DNA of 64,000 bases from Fictibacillus sp. b24 (lineage in GTDB: Bacteria; Bacillota; Bacilli; Bacillales; Fictibacillaceae), in assembly GCF_030348825.1 (NCBI RefSeq), contig NZ_JAUCES010000005.1:2170001-2234000 (forward strand), read 5' to 3'. The number at the start of each line of letters is the position of its first letter. The stretch's first letter is position 1. Made by a program: the position numbers and the translations under genes. The notes beneath the pieces are model-generated. The model was given only the letters and a program-made list of their open reading frames with translations. It did no database searches and was not told the DNA's origin. Of this stretch, positions 8,600-17,309 are shown one piece after another.

Positions 8600-11500
8600 C
8601 TATGATGTTACAAGTTCTTTTGTTTCTTCTAGCCTTACTGAAACAAGTTTCGATACACCTGACTCTTGCATGGTCACTCCATACAGTACATCTGCTTCTT
8701 CCATTGTACCTTTACGGTGAGTTACGACAATAAATTGCGTTTCTTTGCTAAAAGCACGCAGGTATTTGGCAAAACGGTTTACGTTTGCATCATCAAGTGC
8801 TGCCTCAACTTCATCTAAAATACAGAAAGGCACCGGCCTTACTTTAAGGATTGCAAACAACAATGCGATCGCCGTTAAAGCACGTTCCCCACCAGAGAGG
8901 AGCCCTAATTGCTGCAGCTTTTTGCCTGGTGGCTGTGCCATAATATCAACACCTGTAGCAAGCATATCATCTGGCTGTGTTAATACTAAATCAGCACGTC
9001 CTCCGCCAAACAACTCTTTAAAAATGACACCAAAGTGAGAACGTATAGCAGTGAATGTTTCTTCAAAACGGTTTTTCATCTCTTCATCCATTTCGGAGAT
9101 CACACCATACAGTGTATCCTTCGCTTCCGTTAAATCATTCCTTTGTTCTGTAAGAAAATCAAAACGCTGGCTCACTCTGTCGTATTCTTCGATCGCCCCA
9201 ATGTTCACTACACCAAGCTCTTCGATAGCCATTTTTATTAATTTCACTTTACGCTTTGCATCTTCTAGCGGAACTTCCAGCCTGTGTTTTTGTTTTGCAC
9301 CTTCATAGGAAAGCTCATATTCTTCTCGAAGATGAGTAAGTCTTGATTCTAATTCAACATCAAGTCTATTAATGCTGACTTCTTCGGTTTGTAGACCATC
9401 ACTCAACTGTTTATACTGTCGCTTTGCTTCTTTTAATCCAATTTCCATACTTTCAATTGATTGGAATGATTCTGTTCGCTCTTTTCTTCTCTCAGCGATT
9501 AGTTTAACAGCGTTATTTTTTTCATGTCTTCTTTGTTGGATTTGTTCATCAAGAGAATCTTCCCCTGATGAGCTAGAATTCATTTCCTCTTCAAGAAGCC
9601 AATAGTCTTCCTCTGTTTCCTTGCTCCTACTTTCAACATTCTGAAACTCTTCTTGTAACCTTGAGCTTTTTTCTCTTTGGTTAACAACTTGCTGTTCTAG
9701 TTCGGCTGCCTTTATTTTTAATAAGGTCAGTGTTTCTCTTAGTTCTTCTTTTGAACTCTGATTACTCTTCTTTTTCTCAGTTAGATCTGCAATTGTTTCT
9801 TCAAGTTCTTTTCCGGATTTTTCAGCAGCATCGAGTTTACTTTGCAGATCAACAATCCTAGTATCAGCAGCAGATTTCTCCGTTTCAAAAGAGTGTTTTT
9901 CGCGGTCATATAACTGAAGCCTGTCATTTAAGCTTTTTTCCTGAATTTCTACTTCCCTTAAAGAAGATTTGAGTTCTTGCTCTTGTTCTCTTAAAAACTC
10001 ACCTTCCGTTTGAAGTGTTTCAAGCCTATCTTTTTTCTTTGAAATTTTATTTCGCAGTTCAGAAACTTTTTCTTCTAACTGAAGCGTTTGCTTTTCCATC
10101 GTTGTAATTTTTTCGGTAAGTGAATCTACTTCTCTTTGCCTGCTTAATAAGGAACTGCTTTTTTGTTTTAAGCTACCTCCAGACATCGATCCACCTGGAG
10201 AGACTACATCACCTTCAAGTGTTACAATTCGATACCGGTAGTTCACCTGTTTTGCAATTGCGTTGGCACCCGCTAAATCTTTAGAAATAATAATGTTTCC
10301 TAATAAGTTACCGACGATATTATTATACTTTTGATCAAACTGAACGAGGTTTGAAGCGATGCCTACGAATGAATCTACAGAACTTGCTTGCTGGACATCA
10401 ACACTTGAGACGTAACGGCTTTTTATAACATTTAATGGCAGGAATGTCGCTCTTCCTGCTCTTGATTGTTTTAAGTATTGAATAGCTTTCATTGCATTCT
10501 GCTCGTGATCCACAACGATATGCTGCATGGAAGCTCCTAGTGCTGTTTCAATTGCCGTTTCTATTTCAGACGGTACAGTCAGAAGTTCGGCCACAGCACC
10601 TTCGATTCCGGCTAATTTAGTTTGTTTGGCTTTCAGCACTTCCTTAACGCCTTGCATAAATCCAGCGTACTCATCTTGCATAGATTCGAGCATTTCTTTT
10701 TTAGATTTAAACTGCTGTATAAACTGATAAGCTTGGTACAATTTCTCTTGAAGGCCACGGTTCTCTTGATCTTCTGCTGAGATTTCAGTTTTTAAAGATT
10801 GGTATTCTTCTTGTTTTAATTTCAGATCTTTTTCCGCTTTTTTATATGCTGCTTCTGCTTCTTGTTTAGTTGCCTTTAGCTCTTCTCTTTGCTCTAAAAA
10901 TTTTGTGTTTTCCTCATCGAGACGATTGCTTTTAAAACTTTGGAGCTTAGCTTGATCCTCAATATAACGCATCTCATTTTTAATCGTTGTTTGTTCATTT
11001 AGACGCTCAAAATAATCACTCTTTAGTTTTTCAAGTTCAGCTTCTACATCCATTTCTAATACAGATAGACGGCTTTCTTCATCTTTCACTTGCTTTTTAA
11101 CGTTTTTCAACTCTTTTTCTTTCATCTGCAACGTTTCATTTTCAGCAACCAACTGTGTTTTTAAATCTTCTTTTTTGGTCTTTAGCTGCTGAATCTGTTC
11201 TAAGAGTGAAGTTTTATTTTGAACGTAATTCTTTTTCCGTTCTTTTAAGACTTCTTTTTTTCCTTCAAGCTTTTCTAAGGTTTCACTAGCTAAAAGAAGG
11301 GCACCTTGCAATTCGTCTATTGATTCATCCATCGCTTGCATGTCAAGCCTTGCTCGTTCAATGGTTGTTTCACCTTGTTTTACTTTTACCGATAGGTCAG
11401 CTTCTTGTCTTTGCAGTTCGGCTACTAGAGTCTTTTGTTTTTCCCACCGAGAGTGCAGATCTTCAATTTCTTGAACTAGCACAGCAGTTTCTACGACTTC

Positions 11501-12166
11501 AAGCTCTTCTTTTTTCTCGAGGTAATCCTTTGCGATTGAAGCTTGAATTTTAAGAGGTTCAACTTGGGTATCGAGTTCATGAAGTATATCTTCAACACGA
11601 TTCAGATTCTCCTGCGTTTCTGAAAGTTTAGCCTCCGCTTTTTGCTTACGGGATTTGTACTTTAATACACCCGCTGCTTCTTCAAAAATCTTTCTTCGTT
11701 CATCAGACTTGCTGCTTAAGATTTCTTCAACACGCCCTTGTCCGATTATAGAAAAAGCTTCTCTTCCTAACCCCGAATCCATAAAAAGCTCAACAATATC
11801 TTTTAAACGGCATTGTTGTTTATTAATTAAGTATTCACTGTCACCTGAACGAAACACTCGTCTTGTAATAGATATTTCATTATAATCGAGCGGCAGATGC
11901 TGATCTTCGTTATCTAAGGTAAGTGTGACTTCCGCTACATTTAAGGCTTTGCGATTATCACTTCCTGCGAAGATGATATCTTCCATTTTAGAACCGCGCA
12001 GCGACTTAGCTGACTGCTCACCAAGAACCCAGCGTACAGCATCTGAAATGTTGCTCTTGCCGCTTCCATTTGGTCCGACCACAGCCGTAACCCCTTGTAC
12101 AAATTCAACTTGTATCCGCTCTGCAAATGATTTAAATCCTGCTACATCAATTCGTTTGAGGAACAT
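8600..12166 (-). CDS. smc: Chromosome condensation ATPase SMC
   Basis: Structural-maintenance-of-chromosomes ATPase that forms condensin with ScpA and ScpB and organises sister chromosomes. The ~1188-residue protein has Walker A GPNGSGKSN near residue 32, a long coiled coil, a hinge with SGGSMSGGSLKQKSS on its C-terminal side (about residues 660-680), a second coiled coil, then the ABC signature LSGGERALTA and Walker B FCILDEVEAALD near the end. The second of two adjacent ATGs is chosen for better spacing from the AAAGGGGG site. In B. subtilis rnc lies immediately upstream; here a plus-strand gene intervenes. Confidence 0.98.
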   Translation of the reverse strand: MFLKRIDVAGFKSFAERIQVEFVQGVTAVVGPNGSGKSNISDAVRWVLGEQSAKSLRGSKMEDIIFAGSDNRKALNVAEVTLTLDNEDQHLPLDYNEISITRRVFRSGDSEYLINKQQCRLKDIVELFMDSGLGREAFSIIGQGRVEEILSSKSDERRKIFEEAAGVLKYKSRKQKAEAKLSETQENLNRVEDILHELDTQVEPLKIQASIAKDYLEKKEELEVVETAVLVQEIEDLHSRWEKQKTLVAELQRQEADLSVKVKQGETTIERARLDMQAMDESIDELQGALLLASETLEKLEGKKEVLKERKKNYVQNKTSLLEQIQQLKTKKEDLKTQLVAENETLQMKEKELKNVKKQVKDEESRLSVLEMDVEAELEKLKSDYFERLNEQTTIKNEMRYIEDQAKLQSFKSNRLDEENTKFLEQREELKATKQEAEAAYKKAEKDLKLKQEEYQSLKTEISAEDQENRGLQEKLYQAYQFIQQFKSKKEMLESMQDEYAGFMQGVKEVLKAKQTKLAGIEGAVAELLTVPSEIETAIETALGASMQHIVVDHEQNAMKAIQYLKQSRAGRATFLPLNVIKSRYVSSVDVQQASSVDSFVGIASNLVQFDQKYNNIVGNLLGNIIISKDLAGANAIAKQVNYRYRIVTLEGDVVSPGGSMSGGSLKQKSSSLLSRQREVDSLTEKITTMEKQTLQLEEKVSELRNKISKKKDRLETLQTEGEFLREQEQELKSSLREVEIQEKSLNDRLQLYDREKHSFETEKSAADTRIVDLQSKLDAAEKSGKELEETIADLTEKKKSNQSSKEELRETLTLLKIKAAELEQQVVNQREKSSRLQEEFQNVESRSKETEEDYWLLEEEMNSSSSGEDSLDEQIQQRRHEKNNAVKLIAERRKERTESFQSIESMEIGLKEAKRQYKQLSDGLQTEEVSINRLDVELESRLTHLREEYELSYEGAKQKHRLEVPLEDAKRKVKLIKMAIEELGVVNIGAIEEYDRVSQRFDFLTEQRNDLTEAKDTLYGVISEMDEEMKNRFEETFTAIRSHFGVIFKELFGGGRADLVLTQPDDMLATGVDIMAQPPGKKLQQLGLLSGGERALTAIALLFAILKVRPVPFCILDEVEAALDDANVNRFAKYLRAFSKETQFIVVTHRKGTMEEADVLYGVTMQESGVSKLVSVRLEETKELVTS

Positions 12167-12379
12167 CATTAAATCCCCCTTTATTCCAGCTTTATGTTTA
12201 CCAGATTTTAATTTTTTTTAGATATGTATTTCATTCTCTAACCTTTATATTTTATCATAGATTCACTCTCACATAGTCACAAAGATTGCAGTGTGCTAAA
12301 ATGAAGTGTGTTTAGAAACCTGTCATGTGATCGATTCAAATCTCACATGAAAATTTGTGTAAATAAAGGAGCCCCATTC

Positions 12380-12604
12380 ATGGACTTGACAACTCATAAT
12401 CATGAAAACTTATCATTTATGATTGAAGGATTAAAAAAGAAACTACAGCTTGTTAACAGCGGACTTATTCAACCAGAAGACTATGAATTATCAAAGTACG
12501 ATGAGATCAAAGAACTATATGACATGGTAATGAAGATGCCATCCTTCAGCATTCGAGACATGGAAGGAATCGTAGAAGAACTCGCATCGCTTAAAACAAA
12601 ATAA
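12380..12604 (+). CDS. DUF1128 family small protein (YfkK-like)
   Basis: A 74-residue acidic-basic helical protein without cysteines or membrane segments. The pattern ENLSFMIEGLKKKLQLVNSG and the later YDMVMKMPSFSIRDMEGIVE match my memory of the DUF1128 family, of which B. subtilis YfkK is a member; function unknown. The ATG at 12380 follows an AAAGGAG site. It is one of only three plus-strand genes here and sits between rnc and smc, which are adjacent in B. subtilis, so it looks like an insertion into a conserved operon. A TGTGCTAAAAT extended -10 lies about 80 bp upstream, and a terminator follows. Confidence 0.85.
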   Translation: MDLTTHNHENLSFMIEGLKKKLQLVNSGLIQPEDYELSKYDEIKELYDMVMKMPSFSIRDMEGIVEELASLKTK

Positions 12605-12607
12605 CAG

Positions 12608-12650
12608 AACCCCCCTTAAACGGCAAAGGGCCAATTTAAAGGGGGTTTTG
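12608..12650 (+). terminator. Terminator between DUF1128 gene and rnc
   Basis: AACCCCCCTTAAA pairs with TTTAAAGGGGGTT, followed by TTGTTT on the plus strand. The opposite strand has a weaker T run but could also stop rnc transcripts, whose stop codon is 2 bp away. Confidence 0.8.
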
Positions 12651-12651
12651 T

Positions 12652-13437
12652 TTAGCTTTTTTTAGAAACTTTCTCAATAGCTTCCTGTGCTGCGTGCTGT
12701 TCAGCTTCCTTTTTAGATCTTCCATATCCGATTCCAAAACTAGCTTCATTTAATCTAACTTCAGACACAAACTCCCTGTTATGTGCCGGTCCTTTTTCCT
12801 GAATGATTCTATAATCGATATGACCTAATCCCTCACGCTGAACATATTCTTGTAACTGGCTTTTAAAATCCATCACATGAGAAAAAGCACCTTCGTTTAT
12901 TCGGGGCACCACATACTGATTTAAAAACTCTTTTACTTTTTCGAGCCCTTGATCAAGGTATAAAGCTCCGATGAATGCTTCAAATACATCTGCTAAAAGA
13001 GCTGGTCTAGATCTTCCTCCAGTATTCTCTTCACCTTTTCCCAATAATACAAAATCCCCGAAATGAAGGTCATTTGCAAACAAAACTAAGGATGGTTCAC
13101 AGACGATCGCTGCTCTTAATTTTGTAAGTTCTCCTTCACTCATATTAGTGAATTTGCTGTATAGATATTGAGAAATGGTCAATTCCAGAACGGCATCACC
13201 GAGAAATTCAAGTCTTTCATTATCCTCGAATGTTCTTCCTCGATGCTCATTCACATATGATGAATGCGTAAATGCTTGAGCTAACAGTTTTTCATTTTCA
13301 AATTTAATGCTTAAACGCTCCTGAACCGGGGCCACTTTCTGAATGCGCACCTTGTCATCCATGCCCTTTTTGGAAGCGGATTTAAACCGGTTTTTCACCG
13401 TTTTCTTTTGTGTTGAATGTTGTTTTGAACCTTTCAT
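12652..13437 (-). CDS. rnc: Ribonuclease III
   Basis: Double-strand-specific endoribonuclease for rRNA processing and mRNA turnover. The 261 residues contain the signature [13 protein letters not shown], the second catalytic cluster [13 protein letters not shown] and a C-terminal double-stranded RNA-binding domain from about residue 185 ([11 protein letters not shown] to [12 protein letters not shown]). A basic N-terminal extension of about 40 residues is slightly longer than in B. subtilis (249 aa). The start has a GGAGG site 6 nt upstream. It lies downstream of acpP behind a terminator. Confidence 0.98.
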   Translation of the reverse strand: MKGSKQHSTQKKTVKNRFKSASKKGMDDKVRIQKVAPVQERLSIKFENEKLLAQAFTHSSYVNEHRGRTFEDNERLEFLGDAVLELTISQYLYSKFTNMSEGELTKLRAAIVCEPSLVLFANDLHFGDFVLLGKGEENTGGRSRPALLADVFEAFIGALYLDQGLEKVKEFLNQYVVPRINEGAFSHVMDFKSQLQEYVQREGLGHIDYRIIQEKGPAHNREFVSEVRLNEASFGIGYGRSKKEAEQHAAQEAIEKVSKKS

Positions 13438-13504
13438 AAACTTCCTCCAAAAATCTCGTAAAAGGGCTATTTTGCTTAAATTTGTTTTTTGCTCTTAAAA
13501 GGGA

Positions 13505-13534
13505 AGAAAGCCCCGCTAATTTACACGGGACTTT
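13505..13534 (-). terminator. Intrinsic terminator after acpP
   Basis: On the minus strand AAAGTCCCG pairs with CGGGGCTTT around a 10-nt loop, followed by CTTCCCTTTT. It lies 14 bp past acpP and ends the FapR-controlled lipid operon. Confidence 0.7.
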
Positions 13535-13547
13535 ATCCGTCATACAC

Positions 13548-13781
13548 TTATTGTTTGCTGTTTATGTAATTTACAACGTCACCAACAGTTGCAATTTTCT
13601 CAGCATCTTCATCAGAAATTTCTAGTTCGAACTCATCTTCAAGTTCCATTACTAATTCTACTACATCAAGAGAGTCAGCACCTAGATCTTCTTTAAAGGA
13701 AGCTTCAGGTTTAACCTCAGATGCGTCAACACCTAAACGGTCCACAACAATCTTTGAAACTCTATCTAAAACGTCTGCCAT
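13548..13781 (-). CDS. acpP: Acyl carrier protein
   Basis: Carries growing acyl chains during fatty acid synthesis and donates acyl groups to PlsX. The 77-residue acidic protein has the phosphopantetheine attachment site Ser37 in [17 protein letters not shown]. The ATG at 13781 follows an AGGAGGTGAC site; the open frame reaches four codons further, into the ribosome-binding site itself. Last gene of the fapR-plsX-fabD-fabG-acpP set. Confidence 0.98.
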   Translation of the reverse strand: MADVLDRVSKIVVDRLGVDASEVKPEASFKEDLGADSLDVVELVMELEDEFELEISDEDAEKIATVGDVVNYINSKQ

Positions 13782-13873
13782 TTTGTGTGTCACCTCCTTT
13801 CATTAGTATATGCTTTTTCCCTTTAAAAAACTAGAGGGATTTAGAGTCTTTTAAAAGACATCTTTCTTAGGAT

Positions 13874-14614
13874 TTACATCACCATTCCGCCGTCAACATG
13901 AAGGGTCTGGCCAGTAATGTATGAGCTTGCATCACTTGCTAAAAAGGCAGCAGCTGCAGCAATATCATCCGGCTGTCCAAAACGTGCAAGCGGAATGTTT
14001 CTTAACATATCTTCCTTAATACCTTCTTCTAATTTTCCAGTCATATCAGTCTCAATGAAGCCCGGAGCGATCGCATTGACTGTAATTCCTCTAGAAGAAA
14101 GTTCTTTAGCTGCCGTTTTTGTAAGACCGATCACACCTGCTTTTGCGGCAACATAATTCGCTTGACCAGCGTTTCCTGATACTCCAACAATTGACGCAAT
14201 GTTGATGATGCGTCCTTGTCTTTGCTTCATCATCTGTCTTGTAACTGCTTTTGTTGTTAGAAACACACCTTTTAGGTTTGTGTTTATAACAGCATCCCAA
14301 TCTTCTTCTTTCATTCTCATTAATAGATTATCTCTCGTAATTCCTGCGTTGTTTACAAGCACGTCAAGACTTCCAAATTCACTGACAACCGTCTTAACCA
14401 TGTTTGTTACATCATCAGAAGAAGAGATATCTGCTTTTATAGCAAATGCTGTTCCCCCATTTGCTTTAATTTCTTCTACTACTTCGTTTGCTTTCGCTTC
14501 ACTGCCAGAATAATTGACAGCTACTTTTGCTCCGTTTCTTGCAAAATAAAGGGCAATCGCACGTCCTATCCCGCGGGAAGCACCTGTAACTAAAACTGAT
14601 TTATTTTCCAGCAT
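13874..14614 (-). CDS. fabG: 3-oxoacyl-[acyl-carrier-protein] reductase
   Basis: NADPH-dependent reductase that makes the 3-hydroxyacyl-ACP of each elongation cycle. The 246-residue short-chain dehydrogenase has the cofactor motif GASRGIG (11-17), the NNAG motif (88-91) and the catalytic triad Ser141, Tyr154, Lys158 (YVAAK). Its start overlaps the end of fabD by 14 bp, indicating coupled translation. Confidence 0.98.
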   Translation of the reverse strand: MLENKSVLVTGASRGIGRAIALYFARNGAKVAVNYSGSEAKANEVVEEIKANGGTAFAIKADISSSDDVTNMVKTVVSEFGSLDVLVNNAGITRDNLLMRMKEEDWDAVINTNLKGVFLTTKAVTRQMMKQRQGRIINIASIVGVSGNAGQANYVAAKAGVIGLTKTAAKELSSRGITVNAIAPGFIETDMTGKLEEGIKEDMLRNIPLARFGQPDDIAAAAAFLASDASSYITGQTLHVDGGMVM

Positions 14615-15557
14615 CGACAGATTCTCCTTTCAGTTTTTCTACAGCAGACTGAATCGTTTCCAAGTCACCAACTGCAATAACAGTTGCTCTTCTATTTACC
14701 TTCTTCACAAGCCCAGACAATACTTTTCCTGGTCCGATCTCCACAAAAGTATCTACACCTTGTTCCATTAGCTCTCTCACTGTTTCTTCCCAGCGCACAG
14801 GTGAATACAGCTGTTCGATCAGCTTATGTTTAATATCTTCTTTAGACGTAATAGATTTCGCGGTTACATTTGCAATTACAGGTGTTTTAGCATCGTTAAT
14901 TGCAACCTGATCCAAGATTTCTTTGAATTTTTCAGCTGCAGGTTTCATAAGTGATGAGTGAAAAGGGCCGCTTACTTGAAGTGGAATGACTTTTGCTCCT
15001 TCTTCTTTTGCTAAAGCACTCGCTTTTTCAACCCCGCCTACTGTCCCGGAGATAACAATCTGTCCCGGGCAATTCAAATTCGCAACTTGAACGCTTTCGT
15101 CTCCAGTTGAAACTTCTGCAGTTATGGCTTCTAAACGCTCTTGATCAAATCCAATTACAGCAGCCATAGTTCCTACTCCCGCAGGAACAGCTTCTTCCAT
15201 TAACAGACCTCGATTTCTTACAGCATATACAGCGTCTTCAAAAGACAGACTGCCTGCAGCAACCAGTGCCGAATACTCACCAAGGCTATGTCCAGCTACA
15301 AAATCAGGTGTAATTCCATGCTGCTTTAACACTTCTAGAACAGCAGTTGAAACAGTTAATAATGCAGGCTGTGTGTTTTCTGTTTTCTTTAAAATGTCTT
15401 CTGGACCTTCAAATATAATCTTTGAAAGGTTCATACCAAGCTTTTCGTCTGCTTTCTCAAATATAGCTTTAGCTGAAGATTCTTGATGAATTAACGATTT
15501 ACCCATACCTACAAATTGAGAACCTTGTCCAGGAAAAAGAAAGGCAATTTTACCCAT
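14601..15557 (-). CDS. fabD: Malonyl-CoA:ACP transacylase
   Basis: Loads malonyl groups onto ACP, the extender unit of fatty acid synthesis. The 318 residues carry the N-terminal FPGQGSQ motif, the nucleophile Ser91 in [10 protein letters not shown] and the active-site His200 in VSGPFHS. The C-terminal [15 protein letters not shown] motif is also conserved. It starts 3 bp after the end of plsX. Confidence 0.98.
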   Translation of the reverse strand: MGKIAFLFPGQGSQFVGMGKSLIHQESSAKAIFEKADEKLGMNLSKIIFEGPEDILKKTENTQPALLTVSTAVLEVLKQHGITPDFVAGHSLGEYSALVAAGSLSFEDAVYAVRNRGLLMEEAVPAGVGTMAAVIGFDQERLEAITAEVSTGDESVQVANLNCPGQIVISGTVGGVEKASALAKEEGAKVIPLQVSGPFHSSLMKPAAEKFKEILDQVAINDAKTPVIANVTAKSITSKEDIKHKLIEQLYSPVRWEETVRELMEQGVDTFVEIGPGKVLSGLVKKVNRRATVIAVGDLETIQSAVEKLKGESVDAGK

Positions 15558-15560
15558 CCG

Positions 15561-16559
15561 TTATTCCTCCTTTTGATTATCAGATTGTATATGATTTTGA
15601 ATTGTGCTTACAACGTTCTTCTCTACCATGTTCTTTGTTTGCCTAATGGCATTTAACACTGCATTAGCATTTGAAGAACCGTGAGCTTTAATAACTGGCG
15701 CTGCAAGACCGAATAATCCTGCCCCGCCGTACTCCGTATAATCAAGCTTTTCTTTAATTCCGCGAAGTTTAGGTTTTAGTACGCCTGCTGCAAGCTTAGA
15801 TGTGAGGCTTGATGTAAGCTGGTCTTTTATCATGGAAAACATACTGATCGCGGTTCCTTCAATGGATTTAAGCACTAAGTTTCCAGCAAAACCATCACAA
15901 ACGACTACATCCGCTGCACCCATTAATAAATCTCTTGATTCTACATTTCCGACAAAGTTAATATCTGCTTCTTGCAATAAGGGAAATGCCGCTTTCGTTA
16001 GAGCATTTCCTTTTTCGCTCTCTGTTCCAACGTTTAACAGACCGACTCTTGGCTTTTCAACACCTCTAACTTGCTGCCAATAGACCGAACCCATCAGTGC
16101 ATACTGTAAAAGATGTTCTGGTTTCGCATCCATATTAGCTCCTACATCTAAGAACAAAAATCCATTACCATCCAATGTAGGCAGTGTAGGAGATAACGCT
16201 GGTCTTTCAATACCTTTAATACGCCCAACGTAAAATAATCCGCTTGCCATCAAAGCACCTGTATTGCCAGCAGAGATATATGCATCCGCTTTTCCAGTTT
16301 TCACTTCATTTGCAGCTAGAACCATTGATGAATTCTTTTTGCGGCGAACGGCACGCACAGGTTCTTCAGATGTTTCAATCACTTCAACCGTATGTATAAT
16401 GTTGAATGAGTGATTCTCTGGCAAATACTTTTTAATTTGATCCTGGTCTCCTACTAGTGTAATGGAGAGCTCTGGGTATTGTTCAACAGCAAGCAAGGCA
16501 CCTTTAACGATCTCCTGTGGTGCGTTGTCGCCGCCCATTGCATCTATCGCGATATTCAT
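15561..16559 (-). CDS. plsX: Phosphate acyltransferase PlsX
   Basis: Converts acyl-ACP to acyl-phosphate, the donor used by PlsY for the first acylation of glycerol-3-phosphate. The 332 residues begin [20 protein letters not shown], the family signature, and include [13 protein letters not shown] and [13 protein letters not shown]. It lies between fapR (6-bp gap) and fabD, the standard Bacillus fap operon order. Confidence 0.98.
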   Translation of the reverse strand: MNIAIDAMGGDNAPQEIVKGALLAVEQYPELSITLVGDQDQIKKYLPENHSFNIIHTVEVIETSEEPVRAVRRKKNSSMVLAANEVKTGKADAYISAGNTGALMASGLFYVGRIKGIERPALSPTLPTLDGNGFLFLDVGANMDAKPEHLLQYALMGSVYWQQVRGVEKPRVGLLNVGTESEKGNALTKAAFPLLQEADINFVGNVESRDLLMGAADVVVCDGFAGNLVLKSIEGTAISMFSMIKDQLTSSLTSKLAAGVLKPKLRGIKEKLDYTEYGGAGLFGLAAPVIKAHGSSNANAVLNAIRQTKNMVEKNVVSTIQNHIQSDNQKEE

Positions 16560-16565
16560 GCTGAA

Positions 16566-17138
16566 TTAACTTCCTTCCTTTGTATCATGTGTTGATCTGT
16601 ACATCGTAAATTCGCCATTAAAAACAAGCTCTTTTTCAACATAACTGTTTACTTCTACAATCGTTCTTTCTGAACCCGTTTCTCTTACTCTAGCCTTGGC
16701 AATTATTCTTTCTCCTACTCTAACCGTACGAGAAAAACGAATGTTGGCCTTTGCAGTCAGTGCAAGTTCATCATTAATGATCGCCACAGCAAGTGAATTG
16801 GCTTGGGCGAACACGTGATGTCCTCTTGCAATCTTATTACGTGAAAATACATGCTCTTCTTTTATGTCTAAAATTGAAATTGCTGATTCATCGAGTTGAA
16901 GGTCAATGATCTCTCCTATAACCTCTTCAATCGGCAGAGCTTTAACATCATCCAGTTTTGTTTCGGCAACAGACTTAATTCTTTCCCTGAGTTCAGGGAT
17001 TGAAAGCTCAAGGCGGTCAAGCCTGATCGTCTGAACACTGACGCTGAATTTATCTGCCAATTCTTCATCTGTAATAAAAGGAGTTATTTTAATTGTCTCT
17101 CTTAGCAGCTCTTGCCGCTCTTTTTTTGATTTTTTCAT
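16566..17138 (-). CDS. fapR: Fatty acid biosynthesis repressor FapR
   Basis: Repressor of fatty acid and phospholipid genes that is released from DNA by malonyl-CoA. The 190-residue protein has an N-terminal DeoR-like helix-turn-helix ([20 protein letters not shown], about 21-40) and a C-terminal hot-dog domain that binds malonyl-CoA ([17 protein letters not shown]). The ATG at 17138 is chosen by length and homology to B. subtilis FapR (188 aa); 11 upstream codons lack support. A FapR operator overlaps its own promoter region, so the operon is autoregulated. Confidence 0.97.
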   Translation of the reverse strand: MKKSKKERQELLRETIKITPFITDEELADKFSVSVQTIRLDRLELSIPELRERIKSVAETKLDDVKALPIEEVIGEIIDLQLDESAISILDIKEEHVFSRNKIARGHHVFAQANSLAVAIINDELALTAKANIRFSRTVRVGERIIAKARVRETGSERTIVEVNSYVEKELVFNGEFTMYRSTHDTKEGS

Positions 17139-17206
17139 AAATTTTTTCCTTCTTCCATACAAAGGTCTCATTTATGAGAAAGATAGTTGAGTCCATATGC
17201 AGCGCG

Positions 17207-17239
17207 TAGAAAAGCAGGTATCGCATTACGCGTACCTGC
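17207..17239 (-). terminator. Terminator-like hairpin in the fapR leader
   Basis: On the minus strand GCAGGTA (17239-17233) pairs with TACCTGC (17220-17214), extended by an inner CGC/GCG, and is followed by TTTTCT. It may terminate recG transcripts, but it also lies downstream of the fapR promoter, so every fapR transcript must read through it. Confidence 0.6.
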
Positions 17240-17254
17240 ATCATTATCTTTCTG

Positions 17255-17277
17255 CTATTAAGAGCTGGTACTAATAG
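17255..17277. promoter_or_regulatory. FapR operator
   Basis: CTATTAGTACCAGCTCTTAA and onward (17277-17255, minus strand), an inverted repeat of TTAGTACC/TTAATAG type that matches the FapR box I know from Bacillus. It starts one base after the -10 of the fapR promoter, where bound repressor would block initiation. Confidence 0.88.
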
Positions 17278-17278
17278 T

Positions 17279-17307
17279 AGTATATAGTATCAGTTCTTTT
17301 CTTTCAA
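17279..17307 (-). promoter_or_regulatory. Sigma-A promoter of the fapR operon
   Basis: TTGAAA (17307-17302), 17-bp spacer and TATACT (17284-17279) on the minus strand, immediately upstream of the FapR operator and just past the recG stop. Confidence 0.88.
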
Positions 17308-17309
17308 GA

